NCBI GenBank assembly: GCA_022497145.1
Contig: MU385920.1
Location: 1 to 64,000 of the forward strand
Reading direction: 5' to 3'
DNA length: 64,000 nucleotides
From: Rostrohypoxylon terebratum
Lineage: Eukaryota > Ascomycota > Sordariomycetes > Xylariales > Hypoxylaceae
Below the pieces are notes generated by a model. The model searched no databases and was not told the origin of the DNA. It worked only from the letters and a program-made list of their open reading frames with translations. Below are positions 34,243 through 46,074 of the stretch, one piece after another (the first letter of the stretch is position 1; every line of letters begins with the position of its first letter). Made by a program: the position numbers and the translations under genes.

Positions 34243-36144
34243 CACCTTGGTCATTTTGACATGCTTTTTACATGACTTTGACTTTTGGCAGGGAAGCAGG
34301 GGTTGACGGAGGATATTCTTTCCTTAGGAGTTTACTTTTAATAGTTGTTGCCTTTTTCTTTGGTTAAGGTAATAGCTGCTCATCTGCCTCGGGTACCTTG
34401 ATTATTAGCTCAATATCAATTGAAAATTGGAACCAACTCGATCCACCTTAGGTACTCAAGTACACGTACTGTACCGAGGTCCACAGTCCTTCTCAGTACA
34501 TACTAGATAGGTAAATCTTCTCAATGACACGCATGAGAAAAAAAAAAGAATCCCAAGATCTAAAGCTGACAATGGAAACGATGGAAGAATACCAATTCGC
34601 CGATGACGGTCCAATGTGTGGCCCAAAAGTCGCCAGAGTCCCAGCTAGTCCCAGTTCAAGTTCCAGCACCAGACAGGTGGGGAAATGCCCTCTTACAAGG
34701 GTTTCGTTTGTAATGGATCATCAAACGACCAGCCCTGCCGATTGGATAACTCTACAACCTGTCTCGACTCTCCAGCTGTGTAGTGAGTACAAGCGTCCCT
34801 ACACTACTGTGCGCAAGCCATCTAGCAGTGCAGATAATGCATACCTTAGGTACCTGGATATTACTACATAGAAGGTCCACTTCAGCACCTTGTGGGACTC
34901 TATCAATCCACCAAAGTTTTCTTCTGTTACACTGTTACAGTGCTTGGTTGATACTAGGTAACTGGAAACTGGGAGCCGAAAGCTGGAGACTAAAAACGTT
35001 AACTTCAAGATCAAACCTTGTTCTATATCGGTAAATGTGACAATTCCAATGATGTTTAACAGAATTAAGCTTAATTTTATCTCGGGTTCGACAGCGACGA
35101 CCATTCGATAGTTAAGCGAGAAAGTCTAATAGCGACTTTTGAAAATAGCCACCCGACATCTACCAACATACAACGACACATGCACGTCTATCGATTAGTT
35201 GCCTGTACCCAGCTGTCTGGACTCTGGCTGTCTGGTTAGACAATAGGTGTCACACGATTACGGTAGTGCAGTACGATTCTGACGCTGAGTAACTGAGTAA
35301 CACGTTAGCAGCAGGTTTCAGATTTGCTTCATAAATTTGCTTCTTCACATACCTACTAGTACCTAGGTAGGTAATAATACGGTGCGCAATGCCTACAAAA
35401 CCGCCCCAGGGTCCGAAGGCAGAAATGCTTCGTTCAATTTATTTGGACGCCTTACACGATATATCCTGTCAAGGTGACTCATGAAGTCGTATGGATGTGT
35501 GTTGCTGCCAGGAATTCATCCTCTATTTCCACAATATCTCGTCACCGCAATTCGAAATATGCTAATCATGTCCCATTTGGGTCTCTGTTCGACTTCCGTA
35601 TCTTGTTTCTCATAAACCCCTCTTCTACGTCTTAACCCCTGGCTCTGTTTCTCATAGCACACAGATAATACCCCTCATTTTTTTTCTGGATTTATCTGGA
35701 ATGGTCGTGTCGAGGTACCGGAAATCCATCGTCAGCGTAATCAGCATTCCATACCTTTTGGATGGGGGAAAGGGGACCTCAACTTCGAAAGATAACCGAG
35801 CGATTTAAACCATTCCATTCACTATTCAAGTCACTATAAGTTCATTACATTATACAAGGACCTATCCCTTGTTTTATCAATTCAGGTAATGTCCATACTT
35901 GGCCCTCGACATTGCGGTAGTTAGGCGAAGGATACCAGCTGTGTAACAGAGAAGGTGAAGACGATGTTGTCTTTCACTTTATTCTAGCAATAGCAGGCAA
36001 CCAGGTATCGACAAAGAATCACTTAAATTTTTAAGAATATTTATACGTTGAAATTGGTTTAGGTTAAATCTGAGTATATTTTGATGATAATAGACTTATC
36101 AAATAACCAATTAGGTTAGGTTGAACAAAAACAAAAGCATTATT

Positions 36145-36483
36145 TTAATGACGGTTGTGTCTATCCGTGAAGGTGCTTATCATGGAAGGGGCTATTGCTG
36201 GAATGCTATTACCATCAACTATTTCATAATTAATCCAGCCACTCTTGATTCGTAAATTTCCTTGTCGTGGCGCTTCTTTCGCTTCCAATTGGGTTCCGCT
36301 GTCGTATTCGATGATGAAGGAGTTACTACATACCTTATAGCAAACCAGTCCTACTGATAGAAGTGTAATAATGCTGAGAACTAACTCCTGACGGGTTATG
36401 ACTCCCATCTCGAACGAAGCAACCATTGCATACGAAGTAAAAAATACTACTACGCTGACAACTATGAACGGAAAAAATGCCAT
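36145..36483 (-). CDS. Small putative membrane protein (orphan)
   Basis: This 112-codon frame starts at a true ATG. Two hydrophobic segments (about residues 4-24, FPFIVVSVVVFFTSYAMV, and 36-52, LSIITLLSVGLVCYKVC) are followed by a polar tail with SGWINYEIVDGNS. I recognise no family. The region is AT-rich and codon use differs from the GC-rich genes nearby. It may be a young or orphan gene, or a chance ORF. Confidence 0.4.
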   Translation of the reverse strand: MAFFPFIVVSVVVFFTSYAMVASFEMGVITRQELVLSIITLLSVGLVCYKVCSNSFIIEYDSGTQLEAKEAPRQGNLRIKSGWINYEIVDGNSIPAIAPSMISTFTDRHNRH

Positions 36484-36810
36484 TTTAACGGTAGGACTAT
36501 TTCGACGATGCTATTACAATGATGCTCCTAGGTAATAGATATGTAGGTTAGGTATTTTTGTGTGGATAAGAGGTATGTAGTTAGGTAGTTATCAAGGAGG
36601 TGTCAACCTTGGATTCGACTTGGATTCTTGGAACTTGATATACATTTATACACCACAAGTCTTGAACATTACTACTAGGCAGCATAATCTGTTACTAAAC
36701 AAACTCATCCACACGGAAAGATTGTAATGATGTTGTGCCTAAACAACAAAGAAAGATTTATTTGTCTAAGTAAAACAACTTTAAAACCTATGTAATAATT
36801 CGCCAGAACC
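36484..36810. other. Intergenic between two small membrane ORFs
   Basis: AT-rich, with CTAG-type motifs near 36525-36575. No gene. Confidence 0.5.
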
Positions 36811-37179
36811 TTATAAAGTAAGCGATATTGCCAGCATATCTTCGAGGCGATCGTCTATAAAGTCATTGACCCTGTCGATACATCTGGCAATGAAAACCTC
36901 GACAAAAATAATGGATCGAAGAATTCTCTCTACCATCCTCGTTATAATATTTCTAGTGAAGATGAGAAGACGAAGATAAGTCTTAACGAGGAATAACATT
37001 AGCCGCAATTTCGAGATGATATAAAGCGTATTAATTGCGTATTTGATCATAACAGGGTATAAATAGAAGTTCACAAGGACAAAAAGGCATGCCAATATCC
37101 CAAAGAACTTCTTAAAGGTACGTCTCGAGGGCAAGAAAACGCGTAGGAGCGTGTTCATGTAAAAATACCATGGGTACAT
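36811..37179 (-). CDS. Small basic membrane protein (orphan)
   Basis: This 122-codon frame from a true ATG is strongly hydrophobic and basic: TFKKFFGILACLFVLVNFYL, then YAINTLYIISKLRLMLFLV and a helix with RMVERILRSIIFVEVFIARC. No family is recognised. It lies in the same AT-rich interval and on the same strand as the 112-codon frame to its left, but the two share no obvious sequence similarity. A chance ORF in AT-rich DNA cannot be excluded. Confidence 0.4.
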   Translation of the reverse strand: MYPWYFYMNTLLRVFLPSRRTFKKFFGILACLFVLVNFYLYPVMIKYAINTLYIISKLRLMLFLVKTYLRLLIFTRNIITRMVERILRSIIFVEVFIARCIDRVNDFIDDRLEDMLAISLTL

Positions 37180-37813
37180 GATGGGCAGAGCACGGTGATG
37201 ATGGTGGTGGTGGTGGTGGTGACTTAGTTGATATATGTGATGGCGTCGCGATATTCATCGTGCACAACCACGATCCTTTTATGCATGGCTTAGCTTCGGC
37301 GCTGTTACAGAATGGTGTAGTCTGTCATAAACAAGTCATAAACATGTGGTCTATTTTCGTATCACATATTACATGTTCAAAAACACTTCTGGCTAGATAT
37401 GTCAACCCCTCCTCGCCTCCATACAAGCTCAGTTCATATTTTGTCTTCCATTTATTTCCTGGATACTTACCTGCCTAAGTTACCTCCTATCTAGGTGCCT
37501 AGGGTCCTAACCTAGGTAGGTATGTAACTAACATGAGCTGTAGGAACATCTTTGCCTAACGTATATCATATTTATTGCTCACAATTGGAAAGCTCCTGTG
37601 CACCGCTATCTATTTGTCTTTGTATCCCCTCGAATGAAGGTAGGTAGTTTTAGCATTTCGCGAGAAAAATGAACCAATATGATACTTTCCATCAAGCAGG
37701 TAATTACTCACAATACTAGTCTATTATTTATACCACTAGTGATAGAGCAGTTAATCCTATGATGCTTTGTCGCATACTAGATTGTGTCATATATAGGTAG
37801 GTACCTATCTAAT
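37180..37813. other. Intergenic with GGT microsatellite
   Basis: A GGT trinucleotide run lies at about 37201-37220. CTAG-type motifs are dense around 37480-37525 and 37795-37812. No gene. Confidence 0.6.
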
Positions 37814-39255
37814 TCACCAATGATTGTGATGCAAGGTAGCATTACCCTTAAATATATCCAAGGGGAACTGATCTGCAATTGCCTGATATCCAGCAACGTT
37901 AGGGTGTAAGTGATCACCGCCGTCGTACTGAGTGGCCAAGTTAGCCACGTTTGAGGGATTGGCCACGATCTTAGCAAAGTCGATTGACGCGGCGAAACTT
38001 CCGTCTCCGCCATCCATGATCCACTTATTCACTGACTGCCTGGTCTGGTCTCGTGTCGGGTTGCTATAGCTCTGGCCGTTTCCGCCAAACGGAGTGATCG
38101 TTGCCCCGAACACGGTTATCCCGGCCGTCTTGGCGTCCGTGGCGATAGTCTTGAAGGATGATTCGAGGCTGGTCCCGATGCGTGACTGTGTTCCCGAGTC
38201 CGTAGATCCGCCTCCGATGTCATTTACTCCTTCGAAGATCAGGGCGTACTTAACACCGGCGGTAGTGAGAAGATCTCGCTTATACCGCTGCATAAGTGGT
38301 GGGCCAAGACCGCCGCTAAGGACGGTGTTGCCGCCTGCTGCTTGGTTACATACGGCAATGTCGGTAATCCCTTCCTTCTGCATTCTAGCTAGAAGAAGGT
38401 CGGGCCAACTAGTGTTTATTAGCAAGAAGTTCCGCCGTGGAGCAGACTCTACTCATACCGGTTATTGGCATTGTCGTCACTTCCCCGTCCATCCGTAATA
38501 CTGTCCCCAAGGATTACCAAAGCGGAGGTCGTCTTCGGAGCCCATGCCTCGACAGCAGTGAGGAAGTACCAATGTGCCGTGCTCGCCCCAGTGACGGTCG
38601 ATGCGTTGGCATAATTTCCTTGTTGCATGAACGAAGTGGTTCGGCTTCCGGGGTGTCCTGTGATGCTGCTCCCAGATTGGCCAGGTTGGGAATATAAGCT
38701 AACGGTGATCGTGCCCTGAGATTCAACTTTGAAGTCAATCGGATCCGAGTAGGCAATTTGACCCCTGGGCACTGTGACCGAAGCCGAGCCATTGAACGTT
38801 AGGGCCTTCAATGTGGTTGTGTCGATGCCATTGACACCGGTCTTTCCGCCCGTTGGAAGAGCCACGGAAGCTTCCGTAATTGGAAGGTCGCTGCCACCGA
38901 AGGTGTTAGAGATCTGGAAACGAAGTCTCTCTGCACCGATGGAAAGATGTAGCGTCTGTCGTAGAGTGGCGTCTTTGAATGCAGCCGAACCCGACTAAGT
39001 TCATGATTAGACAAATAATTCGGAATATTTGATTGAGTTATAACATACGAAGGGAGCAGGAGGCATGTTATTTGGTTCTACCAGCTGTGGCATCGAGACC
39101 CATGTTGCCACCCAATGTGAATCCTCGTCTTGACGCTCTACATGGCAAGTTGGACGTGCAGTAGCAGACAGAGTCCACCATAGGAGCCATGTCGTTAGAA
39201 AAGAAAACCTGAAGCTGAGGCTTCCGAGCCTGTTTGTTGACACGCAGACCACCAT
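37814..39255 (-). CDS. Secreted SGNH/GDSL-type esterase
   Basis: Coding-order exons 39255-39049, 38994-38459 and 38408-37814 join in frame to 445 residues. An N-terminal signal or anchor (FSFLTTWLLWWTLSATA) precedes a beta-rich N-terminal domain. The SGNH domain follows, with block I LVILGDSITDGRGSD (nucleophile S234), the block II glycine in NQAAGGNTV, block III GVNDIGG (N310) and block V DHLHP (D413, H416). All four catalytic elements are intact. Relatives are extracellular esterases or lipases that deacylate plant polysaccharides or lipids; the exact substrate is not visible. The second intron is only 50 bp. Confidence 0.92.
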
Positions 39256-40255
39256 GGTGATAAGTGAGACAGATAGAAATGCCTTGGCATGGAGATGGGG
39301 TCCATCACGGCGGCAGCGGGGAGCTTTATTGTCATGAGATGCATCGTAAACCTCGGGTTAAGGTGACGGATAATATATCTCCGCAATTGCCTTACCCCAT
39401 TAGCATCTTGCAATTTAGCCGTAGGGCTGGTTCCTGAAAGTTCAACCTGAGACGGCATGGCTTGGTTGAATTGTGTGGGGGAAAATAAAGAAAGGGGGGG
39501 CGATGTCAAAAGAGGGTATAGGGTGACATCGAGTACATGAACAATAATGAAATTGAGTGACTATATCCACATGGATATGAGCTTGTTTTGTTATATACCT
39601 AATGAAGAGATACTTATCCTACACTCGAAGCACGACTCCACATCGCCTACCTACCATGCAAAGTGATGTGAATATAGTAAAAATTCGCTGGTTCAGAATG
39701 GAGGCGTGAACCCGGCCTTTGGATATCGAGACAATGATGAGCTTTTGTCTCGTTGTCTCGTTGTCTCACTCCTCCGAGGTGATGACTTGCATAATTAAGT
39801 AAGCTTCATCGGCGAGACGGCAAGACAGCGAGGTGAGCTTTGGATCTTGGAGATGACCAGTAACAGAAGGGTAAAGGCCCACGCGGTCTGACAGCAATAC
39901 TTAGGTATGTGAAGTTTAGTGACCGTTAACACATCACCTTGGATACCCATGGAAATCTTACGGCGACGACTCAACTATCATATCGAGAACGTATGGTTGG
40001 TGGTGAAGAAAAGTGGGAATGGAATGGTTTTGACGATGGAGAGGGGGAAAAGTTTTCAGTTTTCGGAAAAGGGAACAGGATTAGCATCACCTAGTGCCTA
40101 ATTGGGTTAAGTAAAGCTTGAAGGGTGAGAGGGGTGCGAGGGGTGCAAGGGGTACCCAGTATGTACCCTTGTACCTTTTCGTGCCCCTCCAACCTTGAAA
40201 GTCCAAGACTCCAAGTATTAGGTACATACCCCGCCAGACCACAAGAACATTGAAG

Positions 40256-40300
40256 ACCGTCTTCGCAGCTTTGAAGCTGCGTCAAAGCTGCAAAGACGGT
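40256..40300. repeat. Short perfect-stem fold-back sequence
   Basis: Arms 40256-40274 and 40282-40300 (19 nt each) are reverse complements except for one mismatch, with a 7-nt loop. There is no T-run after it, so it does not look like a polymerase III terminator. Confidence 0.75.
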
Positions 40301-40732
40301 TCTCTAGTAGTACCTAGTCAGGTAGTACTACATAGGTAGATACCTAGTACGTATGGACTACCTAGTAGATTTTAAGCTCTTGAGCCTATCAGAGTCGTCC
40401 ATTAGTTACCACTAACCACTAAATAAACTAGGTAGGCTGGTACAGTAGGTACCTAACTTTAAGCAACCCAGATCTACGGCTTTATTACTTCAATGTTCAC
40501 ATCCATATTCACATACGACCCTCATCGTAACCACCTGCATAGAAATTCTCTGACAGCATCCCATTTACATATTTTGGGTTGCTTTGATACGCCGTACACC
40601 ACATTGAGGGTTGAAGGATTCGAAAAAAAAAACAAGTACGAGACCGAGATCCCGTGGGATCCCAAGAATTGTCGACTAGGGTTCCGAGAAGAAAGACGGA
40701 CAGCTTCTGCTTAATTTTTTTTTCTTCGAGTC

Positions 40733-40739
40733 TGACTCA
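40733..40739 (+). promoter_or_regulatory. Cross-pathway control site TGACTCA (CpcA/CPC1/Gcn4 type)
   Basis: A perfect palindromic TGACTCA lies 216 bp upstream of the DAHP synthase ATG. This is the binding consensus of the Gcn4-type bZIP factor that activates amino-acid biosynthesis genes in fungi, so it fits this gene's role. Occupancy is inferred. Confidence 0.6.
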
Positions 40740-40954
40740 CCCTCTCACCTGTGAAGACCTCCGAGCTCTTTTTGTCATTGCCCTTAATTACCATCAGGAC
40801 AACGGCTTTTCTACACCGTATTCTCACGCACTTATCCGTCGCTCGGGTAGTCCGAAGGAACAAACATCGGTTGCTGTGCTGCTCAAACCCTACGATTTTA
40901 AAATTGTTTATTCAACAACCAATCACTTATAACCCTGTTCATCTATTCACCACA

Positions 40955-42434
40955 ATGCCAGGTGTCGACATGGCGCCTCTCGTGGCTGACGATATGAGAG
41001 GTACGTAATGCAGCAAACATCTCTTTTCTTACTTGGTGTTTTCGTTCATGTCTCGGGCTTGCGATGTAATACCAAGATGTCATCTCAAGCCACTCTTTTA
41101 CCTCTTTTACTCCTTCAATTTTCAGTTATGAGCAACATCGTCCCTTAGGTGACTCGAAAATAAATTTGTACCCCCTTCAGTCCTACATAAACCTCCCTAC
41201 TCGAATACGGCCACACTACAAACAAAACAATTTTCACTAGGAAACAGGAAACAGGAACAGTATGCTAATGTTTATGGAACACAAAGTCCTGGGACAGGAC
41301 CCTCTGATCCCGCCGGCATTGCTCATATCTGAGATCCCAATGACCGATGCTTCCCTGCAGACAGTTGTCAAGGGCCGGAGAGATGCTGTTGCCATTATAA
41401 TGGGCCGCAGTGATCGTCTCTTAGTCGTTGTCGGTCCCTGCTCTATCCACGATCCCGCTACCGCCCATGAGTACGCTCAACGTCTGAAGGCTCTCTCTGA
41501 GAAGCTATCGGACGACCTATGCATCATCATGCGTGCTTACCTCGAGAAGCCGCGAACTACAGTTGGCTGGAAGGGTCTGATCAACGATCCTGATATCGAC
41601 AACAGCTTCAAGATCAACAAGGGACTGCGTATATCGCGACAGATGTTCGGCGACCTGACCAATGCGGGTATGCCCATCGCCAGCGAAATGTTAGATACCA
41701 TCTCTCCCCAGTTCCTAGCAGACTTCATCTCAGTAGGCGCCATCGGTGCTCGTACCACCGAATCACAGCTTCATCGTGAGCTTGCGTCTGGTCTCTCCTT
41801 CCCAATTGGCTTCAAGAACGGCACGGACGGAAACCTGGGGGTTGCTATAGACGCCATAGGAGCGGCGGCCTCAAAGCATCACTTCATGGGTGTCACTAAG
41901 CAGGGCCTGGCTGCCATCACGAGGACCAAGGGGAACGAGCACGGCTTCGTCATCTTGAGGGGAGGTAGCAAGGGCACCAACTACGACAGAGACAGCATCC
42001 AGGCCGCCAAGGAAACCTTGATCAAGAAGGGACAGAAACTAGCCATCATGGTCGACTGCTCGCACGGTAGGTTGCGCTCTATCACATGGCGCGCCCGAGA
42101 ATAAGCTAACAATGGTTCAGGTAACTCGAACAAGGACCACCGAAATCAACCCAAGGTTGCCAAGGTGGTCGGCGACCAACTCAAAGAGGGAGAGAAGGCC
42201 ATCATCGGTGTCATGATCGAGTCCAACATCAACGAGGGCAACCAGAAGGTTCCCGCCGAGGGCCCCTCCGGATTGAAGAAGGGCGTTAGCATTACAGACG
42301 CCTGTATCGACTGGGACAAGACAGTCGAGGTCCTCGAAGACCTGGCGGCGGCGGTCCGTGCTCGCCGCGCGAAGAACGGCGTCCCGACCAGCAACGGTCA
42401 AGAGCCCAAGGCTACCCTCCTCGAAGAGGAATAA
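40955..42434 (+). CDS. 3-deoxy-D-arabino-heptulosonate-7-phosphate (DAHP) synthase, class I
   Basis: Exons 40955-41000, 41287-42066 and 42121-42434 join in frame to 379 residues. The first coding exon is short (MPGVDMAPLVADDMR) and precedes a 286-bp intron; the splice gives R then VLGQDPLIPPALL, as in related enzymes. Conserved blocks include VVGPCSIHD, MRAYLEKPRTTVGWKGLIND, GAIGARTTESQLHRELASG, FKNGTDG, HHFMGVTKQG and GVMIESNINEGNQ. The enzyme condenses phosphoenolpyruvate and erythrose 4-phosphate in the first step of the shikimate pathway (cytosol). Fungi have Phe- and Tyr-inhibited isozymes; which this is cannot be decided by eye. The upstream TGACTCA suggests general amino-acid control. 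Confidence 0.95.
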
Positions 42435-42943
42435 AAATCTATAGTCGGAAGGCGTTTTTGATGTTTGCTAACCATAGCCACGCAAGAGTGTAGGATCTGT
42501 TTCTGAATGAAGGCAATTAATAAGAACAAAAGTTGACAAAATGCATTTTGGGGAGGATAGACCGTCGTCGATGCATAGTATCTGAGATTTTGTCAGTTCG
42601 GTTCAACAACGACCTGGGTAAAATTTGATCGGGGAAAAACCAAAAAAGGCATCAGGAGTTTTGGTCATTAGAATCCCCAAGGCTCATATAAAAGTCCGTT
42701 GAATGCACGCGATTTCTTCTTGTCTTCTAGACCGGCTTAGCTTCAGCATAGCCACGGATAATATAATCTGTGATACTTTATCCTCTGGATGATGATATAT
42801 GGCTGAGGTGTATGATATATAATATGGGTAGTTTGTACGAAAAGCATAGTATATCGACTCCCTTGCATACCGAACGCCAATGCCAACGCCAAATCTCGGT
42901 ATCCGATATCCGAAACAAAGATATCTTTCACGGGAGATCAATC
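42435..42943. other. Intergenic between convergent genes
   Basis: 3' flanks of DAHP synthase and the next minus-strand gene. No gene. Confidence 0.55.
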
Positions 42944-43579
42944 TCATGTTCCGTCCCGTCCAACAGGCGTATAAGCCCCTCTATTCTGTCCCCTCCCTCT
43001 CCCACTCCCCAGCGCCGGCCCCTTCTTCCCTTCCCGCAACTCGATCACCCTCCGCGCGGCCGCCCATCCCAGTAGGCCGGTAGTCCCTAGTATGAAGCCC
43101 CACACGATAATCTGGTCCTTGCGGCTGTCGCGCTGGAAACACATCGCGACCACGTCGTTCTCCTCCGCGTCCTTGCAGATGGGCAGGTGTTGCGAGAGGC
43201 AGAAGCCCCGGGTGCATTGCGTGCATGACGCCGAGGCTGCGCGTTTCTCGAGGAGGGCTTGCTTGTTGGATGGGGTGGAGGAGGAAGGCGGGCCGGTGGA
43301 GGGAGGGGAGGCGGGTTTGGCGTTCTCGAATGAGTTCGGGTTCGAGCCTTGAGGGCCGAGCTGGATGAGCGTGCTGTTCTTGAAACAGGTGCATTTGCAG
43401 AATGTCGGAGCGGCTGGAAAGGGTTAGTTGGTTAGTTAGCTTTAGGTTCGTGGTACGGGGGAGGTCTAGATAGAGCCGGATATGGTGGAATGGGGATGCG
43501 ATGGGGTGGATAGCCTACATGATGCGGCGACGTAGGAGACGAAGACTCCTATTAGGAGGAGAAATAGCTGGAGGCGCAT
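42944..43579 (-). CDS. Small Cys-rich single-pass membrane protein, unknown function
   Basis: Exons 43579-43519 and 43413-42944 join in frame to 176 residues. A signal peptide (MRLQLFLLLIGVFVSYVAAS) is followed by a cysteine-rich luminal or extracellular part: CKCTCFKNST, then after a Pro/Ser-rich linker ACTQCTRGFCLSQHLPICK and DVVAMCFQRDSRKDQ. A transmembrane helix (IIVWGFILGTTGLLGWAAA) and a basic Gly/Arg-rich tail (GKKGPALGSGRGRGQ) complete a type I topology. The even cysteine pattern suggests disulphides. I know of similar hypothetical proteins in other filamentous fungi but no function. It is divergent from mL50, with about 400 bp between the starts. Confidence 0.8.
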
Positions 43580-43985
43580 CGTGTCGCGATTATCGATTGG
43601 CCATGTATCATGTATCGCGACGGTCGAGTTTGCCTGCACATATCATGGAGAGATATACTAGAACTAGAACTCGACAATTGGAAATGAACAGACGTCTCCG
43701 TCAAGGTCGTCGCATTCTCCGTAAATCCGTAGATGATTGAAGCTCTAACCCTCGATAATAGATATGCGCGATCCGACAAGATACGTACCTCCCTAGCGTC
43801 CATCAAGCCCCGTGGCTGGAACAGGGGTCCATAATTCCACGGCTTGGCGCGGCACTATCCATGCAGATTACATAACCGTGAAAAAAAGTTCGGACCTTCA
43901 ATTAATCAAGCTTCAAGTCTTCGAAATAACTGCGACGTCCAACACCCTTCATCTTTCTTTTGGGGGGAGTAGTCAATTAGCCACA
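43580..43985. other. Shared divergent promoter region
   Basis: 406 bp separate the two start codons. Nothing else is seen. Confidence 0.5.
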
Positions 43986-45332
43986 ATGCGAAGGATAACA
44001 CGATTGCGACGGCCATCCGGCCTGTCTGCGAACATAACCCGGTCCCAGATCACCCCTCTAGTCGGCCAATCCCCCTCCATCCCCTCCTCCCACACCATCG
44101 CAGCTTCACCCCGCAGGCCCGTACCAGCATCCAGTCTCCCAAGCCCAGCCTTCGCACGCCTGTACTCGACAGACAAGAAGCCCGAGCCCGAACCCGCGTC
44201 CGAGCCGCAAGAAGGCTCGCCCGAAAATCCCCAGCAAGAGTCCGCGTCCCCCGCCACAAACGACGCCAGCGCTTCGGAGCCGCAAGCAGCAACAACAACA
44301 GACCTAGCGCCCTACACGGCAGAGCAAGACCCCACCGCCACCACCACCACCACCTCCAACTTCTTCGACCCCGAGGAGGAGGCGTCGCGCTGGACCACGT
44401 TCGTGCCGCCGCCGCGCCGCCGCCGCGTCGCCGAGAGGACGGACGAGGTGACGGACCCGGAGTACAAGCCCGCGCTGACGAGCGAGGGGCTGCAGGTCGT
44501 CGGCGACACGCGGCGCTGGTGGGACGACGGCAAGCACTGGCCCGATTCGGCGAACTTCGTCGGCTTCCGCCCGCGCGTCGCGAGGCGCGAGAACGGGGTG
44601 CTGGAGGTGGCTGTCCGGAGGGCTGTGGTGGAGGCTTATGCGTTGAGGTCGGCCGGGCAGGAGGGGAGGTTGGTCGCGAAGTGGCCTTTGGGCGGGGCGG
44701 AGCAGATGACGCAGGCGTTGGGTGTCGAGGTCAAGGTCGCGCCGGATGGTGGGGTTAAGTTGGAGGGCGATGTGGGTGCTGTGTTGACGGCGTTAGGGGA
44801 GGAGGCGGAGGCGGGTAGTGCGGAGAGGGCGGAACTGGAGGCTGATAAGGTCGAAGAACTTAGGGAGGCTTGGGGGAACGAATGGAAGAGTGTTTCACTG
44901 GCGGATCCCAGGATCAAGTTTGCTGTAAGTTGCTCTTTGCTATGCATATTCTATTGCTACCTAATAAGTAAGTACGAGATATGTTGCTGACACACATTCC
45001 AGGTCACGAAGCGCATCTTCCAACTTACCGGCCACCTGGTCCAAGACTTCCAGCTGGCCGGCATAAATAACGTCCAGACGCTTCTCCATGTAGTCCTGAA
45101 GCCCCCCAAGCCCAAGACCCTAACAATGGAGATCCAAGAACGACGCCAGGACCTGTTACAGCTACCCAACGTACATGTGTCTACGAAGCGTATCACGCGC
45201 GGCGACAAGGAGAAGGCGGTCGGCAGATTCAAGCTCATCGAGGAGGAGTTCAGGAAGAGAGATCTACCTCTCAAGGGCCACGGAAACGCGTCTCCTAACA
45301 CGGAGATAATGAGGATCCGGGGTGACGTGTAG
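43986..45332 (+). CDS. Mitochondrial large-subunit ribosomal protein mL50
   Basis: Exons 43986-44924 and 45003-45332 join in frame to 422 residues. The N-terminus is a mitochondrial presequence (MRRITRLRRPSGLSANITRS) and a long Pro/Glu/Ala/Thr-rich region follows. The conserved part starts at FVGFRPRVARRENGVLEVAVRR and ends with RIFQLTGHLVQDFQLAGI, the region that characterises the L50 family (yeast MRPL13). The C-terminal exon contains EIQERRQDLLQLPNVHV, lies in the same frame and keeps the family character. It belongs to the mitoribosome large subunit. GC content of the first exon is high, with short Thr and Arg/Pro runs from repetitive DNA. Confidence 0.87.
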
Positions 45333-46074
45333 TCTAGCTACTTACCTATGTATGAATGTGCTGAGGCGAGGGACTTACCTCTGTATATTACACGAATATG
45401 GCCAGTTTCATACGCCTGTAGATATAAGACAATGCCTACCTACGATCGTCGATGTGCTTCTATCGTGTTAGCTGTGAAGTTAATATGTGAACTTTTTGCA
45501 GCCTGTTCCGGGATATAGGCCAACTGAGCTGTTGTGTTAGCCTAGTCGCTCTCTAGTGTGAGAATATGAAGCCATGGAGGCAACTCGACATCGAATCTTG
45601 TATCAGTAGTATCACATCAGGTATAATGTGCATAGATGGTAATATATATATATATATATAATTGGTTATACTATGGTGATGTCTTGGTATCAATTTATTC
45701 TAAGCATAGGTAGACAGGCACATGTTTGTACGCCCTAGTATGTTTCGCAGAATACCTCGTCTTCTTCCATCTCGAATTCTGTATGTTAAATATCAATTGA
45801 GATAGCCTTTCTTGTATCCAGACACTCCGGTAACTCTCCAAGTGCTTGCAATTAAGTAGATAGATATAGAATCCCTTGTACTGCTGTTGGGGATAAGATT
45901 GGGGTTGTCGAGGTCCAATGTAACTATTACTTAACTCCGTCCTCTCATGGGGAGAAGGGGATTTGCGCTCTCCATCTGGGAGTTTTATGAGCGCGTTCTT
46001 CTGGTACGCCCGAGTTTCGCTCGCGCTGAGTACGTTAGGTACTTCTCATTTACTGTACGATGGCGTTGTGCTTT
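45333..46074. other. Intergenic with TA microsatellite
   Basis: A TA dinucleotide run lies at about 45643-45660. No gene. Confidence 0.6.

Larger units (their letters stand above)
33432..36144. other. Microsatellite-rich intergenic region
   Basis: Nearly 2.7 kb without a supported gene. It includes GGAATA repeats (about 33445-33468), CAGAAC repeats (33666-33692), GGTAGTGCT-type repeats (about 33750-33779), GGCT repeats (about 34222-34242) and many CTAG-type motifs (34120-34200, 35345-35370). Open frames here (for example 34524-34871 on the plus strand) run through low-complexity DNA and are not called. Confidence 0.6.
39256..40954. other. Intergenic between divergent genes
   Basis: Contains short tandem motifs (TCTCGTTG near 39747-39767, GAGGGGTGC near 40130-40150), a fold-back sequence at 40256-40300, dense CTAG-type motifs at 40305-40460, and the DAHP synthase promoter with a TGACTCA site. 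No separate gene. Confidence 0.6.

Noticed and set aside
34524..34871. 115-codon plus ORF in the microsatellite-rich region
   Set aside because: It lacks any recognisable feature and lies in low-complexity intergenic DNA.
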